From positions 1,364,001-1,428,000 of the forward strand of contig NZ_CP087196.1 in the NCBI RefSeq assembly GCF_024749285.1: a stretch of 64,000 nucleotides of DNA. Direction: 5' to 3'. A program made the translations under genes and the position numbers. Positions 24,850 to 35,448 of this stretch are shown here, piece after piece. Origin of the DNA: Pseudomonas sp. B21-015 (GTDB taxonomy: Bacteria; Pseudomonadota; Gammaproteobacteria; Pseudomonadales; Pseudomonadaceae). Under the pieces are notes generated by a model. That model ran no database searches and was not told the origin of the DNA. It saw only the letters and a program-made list of their open reading frames with translations. How positions within the stretch are numbered: position 1 is the first letter of the stretch; each line of letters begins with the position of its first letter.

Positions 24850-26657
24850 GCTTCCACCGTTACGGGTTTGAGCGGGATCTGCAAGGTGAACAGGGCACCT
24901 TTGCCCGGCCCGTCGCTGTGGACGGTGAGGTGGCCGTTCATCTCGATCGCGGCCAGGGCGCAGCTGTGCAGGCCGAAGCCGTGACCTTCCTTGCGGGTCG
25001 TGAAGCCGTGGGCAAAGATCCGCGTCATGTTCTCCGGCGCGATGCCTTCGCCGTCATCCTTGACGCTGATTTGCAGGATCGTGCCCTCGACGACTTTTAC
25101 CCCAAGGGTCATTTGCCGCTGGCGGTTGCTGAGGTCGGACATGGCGTACTTGGCGTTGCTGATCAGGTTGATCAGAATCAGCAACAAGCGGTGCTTGTCG
25201 CCCATGACCTGCGGCACGTCGCCGTACTCCTTGACCACCGTGACGTGATGCCGGGTCAGGGCGCCGGCGTTCATGCGCAGGGCGTCCTCCAGCAGTTCGT
25301 TGATGTGCAGCGGTTCCATCAGGCTGCCGGCTCCCGCGTAGGATTGCTGGGTGGCGACGATGTCCTTGATGTGGTCGACGCTCTTGCTCAGTTGGGCGAG
25401 TTCGTCGGCCATGCCTTGCTGTTCGAGGGCGATGGCGTCCACCAGTTGATTCAGGTAGCCGGGCAGCAGTTTTCCTTTCTCGTCCTGGGTCAGAAAGGTG
25501 CCCAGGTCGCTTTGATGTTCGTTGATCAGCTGCATCGCCCTGCCCAGCCCCAGGGCCTTGCTGCTACGCAGTTTGCGGGTGACCAGGTCGGCCGAGATGT
25601 TCACGCTGTTGAGTACGTTGCCGACGTTGTGCAGCACATTGGTGGCGATTTCGGCCATGCCGGCCTGGCGCGCGGTGTCGAGCAGTTCGCTCTGGGTGTC
25701 CTTGAGTTCGCGGGTGCGCTCTTCGACCCGTTGTTCGAGGACGTCGTTGGCGGTCTGCAGGGCTTTGTTGACGCGATTGATCACCGTGAAACTGCGCATC
25801 AGGCGAATCGCCATATACAGCAGCAACAGCACCAATAGCGTGGAAAACACCAGCATGAACAAGTGGTAGCGCTGGTTGATGGAGTCGGTGCGTTGTTGAT
25901 CCTGATTGAGCAGGCCATTGATGTCATCGAGGCGTTCCGCCACCGGGATGGCGGCGATGTTCTCGAGCAGCCGATTGACGATGGGCTGTTCACGCAGGAT
26001 CAGCGCGATATGGTTGCTCAGTATCGTGATCGGGCTGTGAAACTGTTCCGGCAATCGCTCCTTGTTCACGTCCAGTTTGTTCAAACCCACCAGAATCTGG
26101 GCGGCCTTGTCGTCGGAGGTCACCTGGGCGAACTCCAGGCTGCTGAGCAACAAGTCATAGGTGTCGGTGGCGATGTTCTGCAACCGCAGTTTGTTTTCGT
26201 CCGGCAGAGCGGCCAGTTGGCCCAGGATATCGTCTTCGGCGGTCGGTAAAAATGCCAGGGAGTTACGCAGCACGGCGTTATGGGATTTGAACTGCTCCAC
26301 CAGTCGGGTCTTTTCCTTGATGGTCGCCAGATAAGCTTCATGACTGGCCTTCCACACTGGCGCGTCCTTGCGACCATTAGCCGTTTCGAGCTTGTCGAAT
26401 TGCTCCCACCGACCTGTCAGCTCGGTCAGGGGCGAGACCAACGGATCGTAGTTATGCGTGATGGCAATCCTGGACTTGAGGATTTCGGTTTCCCATTGGG
26501 CGTTCAGCTGTTTCATGTGGCGGATCAGGTCCCGGGACTCGGTATAGGTCGAGGCCTGGCCCGAGTTGGACTGCAAGTACAGGAACAGCAGTATCGAGGC
26601 GAGCAGCAGGGCGACGCAGGTGAGCAACAGCAGGCTGAGACGGGGCGATATTTTCAT
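24846..26657 (-). CDS. Membrane sensor histidine kinase with large periplasmic helical sensor domain
   Basis: From ATG 26657 (GGAGG nine bases upstream) the product is 603 residues; an earlier in-frame start at 26675 is less likely. TM1 is near the N-terminus (LSLLLLTCVALLLASILLFL). A mostly alpha-helical periplasmic domain of ~230 residues follows, resembling DAHL-type sensors, then TM2 (LFMLVFSTLLVLLLLYMAI). After a coiled coil (NDVLEQRVEERTREL) comes an atypical H-box (EIATNVLHNVGNVLNSV) in place of the usual HE-x-N/P, then ISNAKYAM, DDGEGIAPEN and a GHGFGLHSCA G-box. Its stop overlaps the start of the receiver-kinase gene and its start overlaps the peroxidase stop (ATGA). It is the natural upstream kinase for the receivers of this operon. 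The signal is unknown; a redox link is suggested by the neighbour only. Confidence 0.85.
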   Translation of the reverse strand: MKISPRLSLLLLTCVALLLASILLFLYLQSNSGQASTYTESRDLIRHMKQLNAQWETEILKSRIAITHNYDPLVSPLTELTGRWEQFDKLETANGRKDAPVWKASHEAYLATIKEKTRLVEQFKSHNAVLRNSLAFLPTAEDDILGQLAALPDENKLRLQNIATDTYDLLLSSLEFAQVTSDDKAAQILVGLNKLDVNKERLPEQFHSPITILSNHIALILREQPIVNRLLENIAAIPVAERLDDINGLLNQDQQRTDSINQRYHLFMLVFSTLLVLLLLYMAIRLMRSFTVINRVNKALQTANDVLEQRVEERTRELKDTQSELLDTARQAGMAEIATNVLHNVGNVLNSVNISADLVTRKLRSSKALGLGRAMQLINEHQSDLGTFLTQDEKGKLLPGYLNQLVDAIALEQQGMADELAQLSKSVDHIKDIVATQQSYAGAGSLMEPLHINELLEDALRMNAGALTRHHVTVVKEYGDVPQVMGDKHRLLLILINLISNAKYAMSDLSNRQRQMTLGVKVVEGTILQISVKDDGEGIAPENMTRIFAHGFTTRKEGHGFGLHSCALAAIEMNGHLTVHSDGPGKGALFTLQIPLKPVTVEA

Positions 26658-27616
26658 AACGGCTTGCCTCCCCATTCACCGGTCAGGGTCTTGAGAAACT
26701 TGATGATCAGGGCCTTGTCCTGGTCAGAGGGCACACGACCGAGCTGGAACTTGAACATCACGTCGACCGCCTCTTCGAGGGTTTTTGCCGAGCCGTCATG
26801 AAAGTACGGTGCGGTCACGGCGACATTGCGCAGGCTCGGAACCTTGAACACGTTGCGGTCCTCCTCGGCCTGGGTGACCAGATAGCGGCCCAGATCGGCT
26901 TCGGTGGGATTGCCTCGAACCTGGAAGTAATCGCCCATGACCCCGAATTTCTGGAACATGTTGCCGCCGATGTTCACCCCCTGATGGCAGGCAATGCAGC
27001 CATAGTCCTTGAAGCGTTGGTAACCGTACTTTTCTTCGGTCGTGAGAATCTCGGTGTTGCCCAGCAGGTACTGGTCGAAACGCGAGTTGGCGCTGATCAG
27101 CGTGCGCTCGTAGGTGGCCAGGGCATTTTGCACGTTGTTCATGGTCACGCCGTCCGGGTAGGCCTTGGTGAAAGCGCTTTTGTAATCAGGGTCGGCGGAC
27201 AGCACTTCGACCACATGCTCCCAATGACTGCCCATTTCGCTGGGGCTCTGCACCACTTCGTGGGCCTGTGTTTCCAGGGTGTCGGCGCGCCCGTTCCAGA
27301 ATTGCCGGAAGTTCAGGCTTGAGTTGAACACGCTGGGGGTATTGATCGTCAGGGGATCGCCTTTGAAGCCGACAGACAACGCCTTGTCGTCGGCACCGCC
27401 GATTTCCAGGCGATGGCAACTGGCGCAGGACAGGCGGTTGTTGACCGACAGGCGTGGCTCGTTGAACAAGCGGCGACCGAGTTCGACTTGCAAGGGATTC
27501 TGCTGGGGCACCGCGGGCAAGGGTTTGAGCGGTTCGTCCAGCGGCTCGCCATTGGCCATCAGACAACATCCGAGTAGAGGCGCGAGAAGCAGGTAGTAGA
27601 AGGCGCGCGACATCAT
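26654..27616 (-). CDS. Di-heme cytochrome c peroxidase family protein
   Basis: The product has about 320 residues with two CxxCH heme c sites: CASCH (about residue 64) and CIACH (about 207). Typical CcpA/MauG features are present (RRLFNEPRLS, NTPSVFNSS, FWNGRADTLE, QALATYERTL-like helix, VPSLRNVAVTAPYFHDGS). The export signal is MMSRAFYYLLLAPLLGCCLM; the LLGC could also be a weak lipobox. The start has AAGGA at 27616/27613. An ATG at 27659-27661 that overlaps the upstream stop is a possible coupled start and would add 15 residues. The family reduces periplasmic H2O2 or oxidises protein substrates. Its place between a c-di-GMP protein gene and a sensor kinase gene, with ATGA overlap downstream, is unusual and suggests a role in sensing or signal generation. 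Confidence 0.88.
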   Translation of the reverse strand: MMSRAFYYLLLAPLLGCCLMANGEPLDEPLKPLPAVPQQNPLQVELGRRLFNEPRLSVNNRLSCASCHRLEIGGADDKALSVGFKGDPLTINTPSVFNSSLNFRQFWNGRADTLETQAHEVVQSPSEMGSHWEHVVEVLSADPDYKSAFTKAYPDGVTMNNVQNALATYERTLISANSRFDQYLLGNTEILTTEEKYGYQRFKDYGCIACHQGVNIGGNMFQKFGVMGDYFQVRGNPTEADLGRYLVTQAEEDRNVFKVPSLRNVAVTAPYFHDGSAKTLEEAVDVMFKFQLGRVPSDQDKALIIKFLKTLTGEWGGKPL

Positions 27617-27657
27617 GGGATTCCTTGGCTGGTGGCCAGAGTGTCGTTGCACGTCGC

Positions 27658-29528
27658 TCATGTGGCGGCGGATGGCGCGGGTTTCACGGACGTCAAATAT
27701 TGCACGAAGGCATCCGGTTCCACGGCTTTGCTGAAGTAGTAACCCTGGCCTTCCTCACACTGGAGGGCCTTGAGGAAATTCAGTTGTTCGAGGGTTTCCA
27801 CCCCTTCGGCAATGACGGTCAGTTTCAGGCTCTTGCCCAGGCTGATGATGGCGCTGACCAGGGCCGCGTCGTTGCTGTCACGGCTCAGGCCACGAATGAA
27901 CGACTGGTCGATTTTCAGCACATCGATGGGAAACCGTTGCAAATAACTCAGGCTGGAATACCCGGTGCCGAAGTCATCGATGGCCAGCCGCACGCCCAAT
28001 GCCTTGAGCCGGTTCAGCGCGACCATGGTGGCCTCGACGTTTTGCATCAAAACGCCTTCGGTGATTTCCAGCTCCAGCAAGGCCGGTTCCATACCGGTTT
28101 GCTTGAGTATCTGTTCGATGCCTTCGACAAAATCCCGCTGACGGAAATCGATGGCTGACACGTTCACCGACATAGAAATCTTCGGCAGACCGTTCGCTTG
28201 CCAGGCGCAGGCTTGCCGACAGGCCTGGGCCAGCACCCATTTGCTCAACGGTACGATCAAGCCGCTGTCTTCGGCCACGCCGATGAAGTCGGTAGGGAAG
28301 ACCCAGCCTTGCCCCGGTTTTTTCCAGCGGATCAATGCCTCGGCGCCGACCACCTTGCCGCTGCCCAGGTCGAGTTTGGGCTGGTAGTGCAGGACAAATT
28401 CGTCCCGTTCCAGCGCCAGGCGAATGCCCGATTCGATGGTCTGCTGTTCCCGGGCGCGCTGGTTCATCTCATCGATGAAAAAGCTGAAATCGTTCGGGCC
28501 GCTTTCCTTGACGTTGCGCATGGCAGTTTCGGCTTTCTTGATCAGTGCAATGGCATCGAAACCGTCATCGGGGTAGATGCTGATGCCCAGGCTGGCCGTC
28601 ACGCTCAGGTCGTGACCGGCGACGTGCTGGGGCGCGCGTATGGCGTTCAAGAGTTTTTCGGCGATGCCCTTGGTCTGTTGGGGGTGGTGGATGTCAGCCA
28701 GGATCACCACAAATTCATCGGAGCCGTAGCGAAACACCGAGTCGGACGCGCGCACGTTGGCGACCAGGCTTTGCCCGACCCGTTTGAGCATCTCGTCACC
28801 GGTGGGATGACCCAACGCATTGTTGATGCGTTTGAAGCGATCGAGTCCCAGAAACATCACCGCCAGTTGTTTGTCATGGCGTCTGGACAGGGCAAGGGAC
28901 TGGTTCAGCCGGTCACCCAGCAAGGTGCTGTTGGGCAACTCGGTCAACACGTCGTACTGCAACAGGTGAGACACCTTGAGCAGTTCGTGGACCCGGGCTT
29001 CGATGGTTTGCTCCAGACTCAGCACTTTCATCGCCGCGTCCTGCGCCATCTGCCATTTCCAGGTCAGGGCGCTGGCCATCTGGCGGATTTCCAGGCTGTC
29101 GAAGGGTTTTTTCAGCACCAGTAACTGATCACCGAATTCCAGCCGTTCGGCCATGGCTTCCCAGGTGTAATCGGAGAAGGCGGTGCACAGCGCGATTTGC
29201 AGATGAGGATCAGCCTTCCAGAGTCGTTCGATGGTTTCCAGACCGTCCCAGCCTGGCGGCATGCGCATGTCGGTGAACGCCAGGGCATAAGGGCGACCTT
29301 CGGCCAGGGCGCGATTGACCAGTTCGAGCGCTTCCTGGCCCTGGTAGGCGGAGTCGAGCTGGAACGTCGGCCGAGTTGGCTGCTGGCTGCCAAACAGCGC
29401 CGCTTCAGTACCGGCCAGAGTTTGTTCATCGTCGGTCTCGGCGCCGAGAATCTTGCGAAAGTCCTGATGGATCGAGGGTGTGTCGTCAATGATCAGGATG
29501 CGCCGATTGGCCTGGATGAACGAAGTCT

Positions 29529-29532
<4 letters not shown>
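27658..29532 (-). CDS. Receiver-GGDEF(degenerate)-EAL response regulator, probable c-di-GMP phosphodiesterase
   Basis: The protein is 624 residues. The receiver (about 10-150) has phospho-Asp88 ([13 protein letters not shown]). The GGDEF domain (about 190-355) has GSDEF at 270-274 instead of GGDEF, with an RxxD inhibitory-site motif (RASD, 261-264). The EAL domain (about 370-615) keeps the catalytic set: EAL at 398-400, Asn in VNVSA (457), ELEITE, DDFGTG (519-524), LKID Lys540, AEGVE and GQGYYF. The likely activity is therefore hydrolysis of c-di-GMP, with the GGDEF domain possibly only binding nucleotide. The start overlaps the previous gene's stop (ATGA at 29529-29532). Its receiver and linker are paralogous to those of both neighbouring receiver proteins. 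Confidence 0.9.
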
Positions 29533-31835
<2,303 letters not shown>

Positions 31836-32092
31836 GCGCCTGGACCGACAGCAGTTTGGTGCGGTGAGCTCATAGAGGGTATCCCTTCCCTGATCGCTGG
31901 ACGGAGCGGGCATCGTTTGGATCCGAGTGATCTGAGCATAGTCGCCAGGTCAGAAATTCGCCCGGTTGCCCGAAACGAATCATTTCCGGGGTCGGTCTGA
32001 AAATCATCTAGCCTGTAGGTCAGGCTAGGGAAAGTCAGAGGACGTTTGCCCGCGCCCGACATAAAGAGGCTGGTTTCACCTGAGGTAATGCC
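31836..32092. promoter_or_regulatory. Divergent promoter region with 8-bp palindrome
   Basis: These 257 bases separate the signalling operon (minus) from the HD-GYP-like gene (plus), so both promoters should lie here. At 32008-32028 is a perfect dyad, CTAGCCTG-N5-CAGGCTAG, 65 bases before the plus-strand start; it may be an operator. GAGG at 32082-32085 is the ribosome-binding site of the plus gene. No sigma factor motif is clear. Confidence 0.55.
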
Positions 32093-33472
32093 ATGGAAGA
32101 GCAACTCCCCACGACTGTGACCGATAAACCCACGTTACTGCTGGTCGACGATGAGGAGTCGATTCTCAACAGCCTGCGCCGCCTGCTGCGCGGCCAGCCC
32201 TACGAGGTGCTGCTGGCCACCAGCGGCGCCCAGGCCCTGGAAATCATGGCGCAGCGGCCGGTTGACCTGGTGATGAGTGACGCGCGCATGCCCAATATGG
32301 ACGGCGCCACGCTGCTGGCCCACGTGCATCAGCGCTACCCCGACACCCTCCGGATCATGCTGACCGGTTATGCCGAGCCCGCGGCCATTATCAAAGCCAT
32401 CAATGAAGGTCAGATCCATCGTTACATCAGCAAGCCCTGGCACGATGAGGAAATGCTGCTGACGTTGCGACAATCACTCGCCTATCAGCACTCCGAGCGT
32501 GAACGGGTGCGCCTGGTGCAGGAGACGTGGGATCAGAACGAGCGATTGAAGCAGCTCAACACCACCCTGGAAAAACACGTCGCGGCCCGCACCAGCGAGC
32601 TGCAACAGACCGCCGACATGCTCGACCTGGCCTATGAAGAGCTCAAACGCAGCTATGTCACCGGCACCGAAGTGTTTTCGTTGCTGGCCAACCTGCGCCT
32701 GCCGCCCGCCAAGCAGACCAACCGACAGATCATCGAACTGGTGCGGATGTACTGCAAACGCCATGGCCTGGACGAAGGCAGCAGTCGTGACCTGACCATG
32801 GCGGCGGCGCTCTACAACATCGGTAAGTTGAGCTGGACCGACAGCATGATGAGTACGCCTTCGGATCTGCTGCATCACAATGACCGCGAGCGCTATCGGG
32901 GTTATCCGAAGCAGAGTGAGTCGCTGTTGATGACACTCGATCCGATGAAGGATGCCGCCCGGCTGATCCTGCACCACCAGGAGCGTTGGGACGGCAGCGG
33001 TTTTCCTGACCGGCTCAAGGGCGAAGCGATTCCGTTCGGTGCGCGGTTGCTGAAACTGGCGGTGGACTTCATCGAGTTGCAACGCGGGCTGATCCTCGAA
33101 CGGCAGATGAACAGCGATGAAGCCCTGGTGTATATCCGTCAGTACGCCGGTCGCCTCTACGACCCGGAACTGCTGGAGGATTTCATTCAAGTCTGCGCCG
33201 CTTACCTGAGTGACGTGACGCTGGCCGATCCGACGGTCAAGGTGCTGACCACCCGGGATCTGCTGGCGGGCATGATCCTGGCGCGCAACCTGAATGCCGA
33301 CAACGGCATGCTGCTTCTCAATGCCGGCAAGGTGTTGAACGGGCCACTGGTGGAAAAGCTGATCGCTTTCGAGGCGATGGAGGGTGCCAAGTACAGTATC
33401 TTCGTGAAAGTGCCGGAGGACGTAGAGGCCGCACTTCTCGAGGTGGGAGAGGTGTTCCAGGCTCAGCACTGA
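32093..33472 (+). CDS. Receiver/HD-GYP-like response regulator with altered metal-site residues
   Basis: The product is 459 residues, starting at ATG 32093 with GAGG seven bases upstream. The receiver (about 12-130) has phospho-Asp63 (VMSDARMPNMDG) and the TGY...KPW pattern common in RpfG-like regulators. A coiled linker (about 140-190) follows. The HD region has ALYNIGKLSW at 239-248 where active enzymes have HDIGK, and HHQERWDGSGFP at 294-305 where HHExxDGxGYP is expected. The His-Asp pair is thus Tyr-Asn, so hydrolysis of c-di-GMP is doubtful and a binding or scaffolding role is more likely. About 130 extra C-terminal residues follow the HD domain. Its divergent position suggests it belongs to the same c-di-GMP circuit. 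Confidence 0.83.
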   Translation: MEEQLPTTVTDKPTLLLVDDEESILNSLRRLLRGQPYEVLLATSGAQALEIMAQRPVDLVMSDARMPNMDGATLLAHVHQRYPDTLRIMLTGYAEPAAIIKAINEGQIHRYISKPWHDEEMLLTLRQSLAYQHSERERVRLVQETWDQNERLKQLNTTLEKHVAARTSELQQTADMLDLAYEELKRSYVTGTEVFSLLANLRLPPAKQTNRQIIELVRMYCKRHGLDEGSSRDLTMAAALYNIGKLSWTDSMMSTPSDLLHHNDRERYRGYPKQSESLLMTLDPMKDAARLILHHQERWDGSGFPDRLKGEAIPFGARLLKLAVDFIELQRGLILERQMNSDEALVYIRQYAGRLYDPELLEDFIQVCAAYLSDVTLADPTVKVLTTRDLLAGMILARNLNADNGMLLLNAGKVLNGPLVEKLIAFEAMEGAKYSIFVKVPEDVEAALLEVGEVFQAQH

Positions 33473-33593
33473 TCAACTGTGGGCGCCACACAAGTTCCCA
33501 CATTTACTGCGCTCGGCAGATGCTTTTTCGGCGTGACGCAGAACCGACACTCGTGTGATCCTTGCGCTTTTTATCCAAGGCCGAGCTTGATCC

Positions 33594-34028
33594 ATGACGC
33601 TTTCATCCGTCGCTTCGCCCCGCATCATCCGCATTGCCGCCGCTCTGCTGATCGGCCCCGATGGTCGCACCTTGCTGGTCCGCAAGCGCGGCACCTTGGC
33701 GTTCATGCAACCGGGGGGCAAGATCGAGGCCCACGAGCAACCGGTCCACGCTCTTGCCCGTGAGCTGGAAGAGGAACTGGGGCTGGTCATCGATCCGGCG
33801 CACGCCGCTTACCTGGGGACATTTTCGGCACCGGCCGCCAACGAGCCGGGTTTTGTCGTACAGGCTGAACTCTTTCAACTGACCATCGATTCGCATGTTT
33901 CCCCGGCGGCGGAAATCGAAGAGGTGCGCTGGATCGATCCGGCTACCGACGGCGATATCACCCTGGCGCCATTGACACGGGACCTGATCTTGCCGTTTTA
34001 TCGAGCCTCACTGATCGAAACCGCCTGA
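33594..34028 (+). CDS. NUDIX hydrolase
   Basis: This 144-residue protein contains a complete Nudix box: GGKIEAHEQPVHALARELEE followed by ELG fits Gx5Ex7REUxEExGU, with the metal-binding glutamates present. The N-terminal strand IIRIAAALLIGPDGRTLLVRKRG is typical of the fold. Such enzymes cleave nucleoside diphosphates linked to other groups; the substrate cannot be read from the sequence. No strong ribosome-binding site precedes ATG 33594. It is followed by the LysE-type exporter gene after a short gap and may be co-transcribed with it. Confidence 0.88.
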   Translation: MTLSSVASPRIIRIAAALLIGPDGRTLLVRKRGTLAFMQPGGKIEAHEQPVHALARELEEELGLVIDPAHAAYLGTFSAPAANEPGFVVQAELFQLTIDSHVSPAAEIEEVRWIDPATDGDITLAPLTRDLILPFYRASLIETA

Positions 34029-34051
34029 TCGTCCAAGGACGGAGGATGCCC

Positions 34052-34690
34052 ATGATTCCGCTTCAAGACTTGCTGATTTTCGCCGCAGCGGCGCTGTTGA
34101 TGGTACTCACGCCCGGGCCGAACATGATCTATCTGATTTCTCGTTCAATTTGCCAGGGGCGCAAGGCCGGGGTGACTTCGTTGCTGGGCGTGGTCGCGGG
34201 ATTTCTAGTACACCTGTTCGCTGCCGCAGCGGGTTTGACCGCGGTGTTCATGGCCGTGCCAGTGGCCTACGAAGTGCTGAAGTGGGCCGGTGCGTTGTAC
34301 CTGCTATGGTTGGCCTGGCAGGCGGTCAAACCAGGTGCGCGGTCGCCGTTCGAGGCGCAGCAGTTGCCGGCGGACTCGTCGCGCAAGCTGATCACCATGG
34401 GCTTCCTCACCAGTGCTTTGAACCCGAAAATCGCGGTGTTTTACCTGTCGGTGTTTCCGCAGTTCATTACCCCTGAGCACGGTTCGGTGTTCACCCAGAG
34501 CATCATCCTCGGCCTGACCCAGATCAGTGTGAGCTTCAGCGTCAACCTGCTGATCGCGCTGTTCGCCGCGGGCATCGCGTCCTGGTTCGTCAACAACCCG
34601 AACTGGCTGGCGATGCAGCGTTACTTCATGGGCTTTGTGCTGTCCGGGCTGGCGGTGCGGTTGATGATTGAGCAGCGGCGAGCGGTCTGA
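34052..34690 (+). CDS. LysE/RhtB-family amino-acid exporter
   Basis: From ATG 34052, with GGAGG six bases upstream, the product is 212 residues. The ATG at 34046 abuts the ribosome-binding site and is less likely. There are five to six TM helices. The N-terminal signature (LLMVLTPGPNMIYLISRSICQGRKAG) with PGPN and GRKAG is diagnostic of the LysE/RhtB family of small-molecule and amino-acid efflux proteins. MGFLTSALNPKIAVFYLSVFPQF is the second family block. The exported compound is not determinable. The stop is two bases before the GNAT gene start, so the two are likely an operon. Confidence 0.9.
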   Translation: MIPLQDLLIFAAAALLMVLTPGPNMIYLISRSICQGRKAGVTSLLGVVAGFLVHLFAAAAGLTAVFMAVPVAYEVLKWAGALYLLWLAWQAVKPGARSPFEAQQLPADSSRKLITMGFLTSALNPKIAVFYLSVFPQFITPEHGSVFTQSIILGLTQISVSFSVNLLIALFAAGIASWFVNNPNWLAMQRYFMGFVLSGLAVRLMIEQRRAV

Positions 34691-34692
34691 GC

Positions 34693-35208
34693 ATGTGGAT
34701 TGAACGGCTTGATGCCAGCCACGCCCTGGATTATCGGGCGCTGATGCTTGAAGCCTACGACCAGCATCCTCAGGCGTTCACGTCCAGCGTGCGTGAGCGT
34801 GCGGCGATGCCGTTGGGTTGGTGGGAATCGCGCCTGGCCAGCAAGCTGGACGTGGTGCTTGGTGCGTTCGAGGAGGGCAAGTTGGCGGGCATCGTCGGCC
34901 TGGCCTTCGAACCCCGGGAAAAGGCCCGGCACAAGGCCACGCTGTTTGGCATGTACGTGACCGGCAAGGTACGCCAGCGTGGGCTCGGTTACCAACTGGT
35001 TCAGGCCGCGTTGGCCGAAGCGCAAACCCACCAGGGCCTGAGGCTGATCCAGCTGACCGTCACCGCCGGCAACGAAGCCGCCTTCAGGCTGTATCAGCGC
35101 TGTGGATTCGTGCAGTTCGGCCTGGAACCGTTGGCGGTAAGGGTCGGCGAAGACTACTTCGACAAGATCCACATGTGGCGCGAGATCCCCCCAAAACTTG
35201 AAGTTTAA
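34693..35208 (+). CDS. GNAT-family N-acetyltransferase
   Basis: The product is 171 residues from ATG 34693, two bases after the LysE-family stop. It shows the acetyl-CoA pyrophosphate-binding motif RQRGLGYQL (Q/RxxGxG/A), the preceding strand TLFGMYVTGKV, and the C-terminal GNEAAFRLYQRCGFVQFG block typical of the fold. The acceptor substrate is unknown. Its coupling to an exporter gene suggests that both act on a related small molecule, but this is only context. A type 1 REP unit begins seven bases after the stop. Confidence 0.88.
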   Translation: MWIERLDASHALDYRALMLEAYDQHPQAFTSSVRERAAMPLGWWESRLASKLDVVLGAFEEGKLAGIVGLAFEPREKARHKATLFGMYVTGKVRQRGLGYQLVQAALAEAQTHQGLRLIQLTVTAGNEAAFRLYQRCGFVQFGLEPLAVRVGEDYFDKIHMWREIPPKLEV

Positions 35209-35214
35209 GGTTTT

Positions 35215-35256
35215 GTGGCGAGGGGGCTTGCTCCCGCTGGGCTGCGAAGCGGCCCC
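35215..35256. repeat. Single type 1 REP unit
   Basis: One REP unit, beginning GTGGCGAGGGGGCTTGCTCC, lacks the inverted partner seen at the other sites. It sits just after the GNAT gene, where it may act as a transcript-end hairpin. Confidence 0.8.
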
Positions 35257-35346
35257 AAAAACTGCAATCGTATGTTTTCAGGCACTCCGGGCATTCAGCT
35301 TGCCACTCACCGCTCTCACCCTCAGTCTAAGTCCTGCGCAAGACAC

Positions 35347-35424
35347 AAGCGGGCTTGCTCGCGAAAACGGCAGGTCAGCCAACATCCATGTTGAATATGA
35401 AACCGCCTTCGCGCTCCCGCTCCG
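35347..35424. repeat. Degenerate type 2 REPIN remnant
   Basis: The left arm GCGGGCTTGCTCGCGAA near 35349 is intact. The right arm near 35408-35424 (CCTTCGCG...) has lost its centre. It is the same family as 38823-38912 and 52470-52559, and fills the gap between the GNAT and metR genes. Confidence 0.6.
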
Positions 35425-35448
35425 TTCCGTGTTTCTTCATTGCGAGGT

